Shown: positions 63,137-64,000 of the stretch, in pieces | Numbering within the stretch: the stretch's first letter is position 1 | Layout: each line of letters begins with the position of its first letter | From: Bacteroidales bacterium | Lineage (GTDB): Bacteria > Bacteroidota > Bacteroidia > Bacteroidales > Tenuifilaceae | Direction of reading: 5' to 3' | DNA: 64,000 bases | Assembly: GCA_013376985.1 (NCBI GenBank) | Contig: JACABB010000004.1 | Coordinates: forward strand, 129,056 to 193,055 | Translations under genes and position numbers: made by a program | Notes under the pieces: model-generated | The model's database searches: none | Told to the model about the DNA's origin: nothing | What the model saw: only the letters and a program-made list of their open reading frames with translations

Positions 63137-64000
63137 AATTAATGGGGAAAGTGGGAAGGGAAAAGTGGAAAGTTGAAAGGGAAAAGTGAAAAGAGGGAAG
63201 ACCGAAGTCAGTTGAGAGTTGATAGTTGACAGGAGATAGAAGATGGAAGACAGGAGACGGGAGATAGAAGATCGGATTGTTACCGGTTATTATCGCATTT
63301 TGCGATAGGGGGTGAAGTTAGTTGACAGGAGATAGAAGATGGAAGACAGGAGACGGGAGATAGAAGATCGGATTGTTACCGGTTATTATCGCATTTTGCG
63401 ATAGGGGATGAAGTTAGTTGACAGGAGATAGTTGAGAGTTGACAGAGGTCTGTGAAGCAGTGATGCTGTTTTGCTGTATCGCAGTGATGCTGTCTTCATA
63501 CTCCTCTCTTGCCACTTGTCGCTTCACTATCAACTTTTCACTTTTCACTTTTCACTTTCAACTTTCAACTATTCCCTCTCTCTCAACTCTCAACTATTCC
63601 ACAGCCTAACACACCACAGCACCACAGCAAAGGAAGATCTTACCCAATTGAATAACCTGATAGAGTTCGAAGAACCTAGCAGAGTTTGCCCCTAAGCCAA
63701 ACAAGATCAAAACCAACAAAGCTAACTAACCATTGCAAAAGCAGCTGGTAATGGCATAATACCATTTAGCTAGCAATATTTTACAGACTACCCGCTAGTA
63801 GATTGCTTTCAGCGAACCCCATAAATAAGCTGGCAAACATAAAAGAAGCGATATGTGCAAGGTTCACTTTTTGGCAATAAAATCATATATTTGCATCAAA
63901 GTGTGATATATATGAAACATCCATGATTATAACTTTAACACATACGAGGTACTGTGTTAAATTCCAAATTATTTAAGAACTTTTTTTAATTTTGCCTTAG
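63137..64000. other. Gene-free right end with purine-rich and pyrimidine-rich arms
   Basis: No credible gene. GA-rich sequence with AAAGTGGAAAGTTGAAAG and TTGAGAGTTGATAGTTG words (63140-63235) lies left of the 96-bp repeats, and its pyrimidine-rich counterpart (TTTTCACTTTCAACTTTCAAC, CTCTCAACTCTCAACTATTCC) lies at 63530-63602, so the two flanks form a long imperfect inverted repeat. GCTTTCAGCGAA near 63808 is a fragment of the TGTCATCCTGAGCG element. TATATTTG at 63886-63893 and TAATTTTG at 63987-63994 are -7-like boxes, perhaps for a plus-strand gene beyond the window. Confidence 0.55.
63225..63431. repeat. 96-bp tandem duplication with a partial third copy
   Basis: Unit 1 (63225-63320) and unit 2 (63321-63416) both begin GTTGACAGGAGATAGAAG, contain GATTGTTACCGG and the palindrome ATCGCATTTTGCGAT, and end TGAAGTTA; by eye they differ at one base. 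A third copy starts at 63417 and stops after about 15 bases. Confidence 0.9.

Noticed and set aside
63225..63431. CRISPR array at the right end
   Set aside because: It is a direct 96-bp tandem duplication without unique spacers between short repeats.
63471..63695. Open frame of 74 residues at the right end
   Set aside because: It translates the pyrimidine-rich inverted-repeat arm (Ser/Leu/Phe/His-rich) and is not credible as a gene.

Overview
The window is AT-rich chromosomal DNA from a member of the Bacteroidota, most like Bacteroidales-type genomes. The signs are a fused SecDF, proteins with type IX secretion (T9SS) C-terminal sorting domains, a TIGR02757 protein, a long-tailed RluB-like pseudouridine synthase, the Bacteroidetes form of GlmM, and promoters of the -33 TTTG / -7 TAnnTTTG kind. 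I do not claim a genus. No rRNA, tRNA, CRISPR array or intact insertion sequence was seen.

Layout. 1-6.9 kb (minus strand): housekeeping genes der (cut by the window edge), era, an rluB-like gene, tatA and secDF. 7.0-10.9 kb: a small retropepsin-like protease, a NarL-type sensor kinase/response regulator pair, and just behind it a small RiPP-type precursor whose leader is broken by one base in an A9 tract. 11.0-16.1 kb (minus): a POT-like transporter, a secreted coiled-coil protein, a secreted caspase-like protease and an LPP20-like protein. 16.3-23.4 kb (minus): a 2343-residue secreted M6 metalloprotease with MBG repeats and a T9SS tail.

23.4-35 kb is the accessory core of the window. A minus-strand operon encodes a fibre-like coiled-coil protein, a small T9SS-sorted protein, a 2064-residue SpvB/FG-GAP/RHS polymorphic toxin with a phospholipase A2-like tip, and a lipoprotein that is the likely immunity protein. 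Downstream lie two further tip modules: a remnant toxin tail with a 51-residue membrane ORF, and an orphan RHS core plus alternative tip with its own likely immunity gene. They are separated by dispersed repeats. The orphan shares a 321-bp colinear block with the intact gene, which suits tip replacement by recombination.

35.4-63.1 kb returns to core genes: a saccharopine dehydrogenase-like enzyme, a TrmN6-like methyltransferase, a TIGR02757 protein overlapping a LolD-type ATPase, glmM, an adaptor/FtsX permease/TolC export set with no ATPase beside it, a 1218-residue membrane histidine kinase, rlmH, a plus-strand run DUF4783-nadC-brkB family-pdxH, a six-PAS hybrid kinase, glnA and valS. Many intergenic gaps carry palindromic or tandem repeats: four CGCAAAG elements, a 212-bp multi-hairpin element, TGTCATCCTGAGCG elements, ATCGCAAAATGCGAT palindromes and a 96-bp tandem duplication near the right end.
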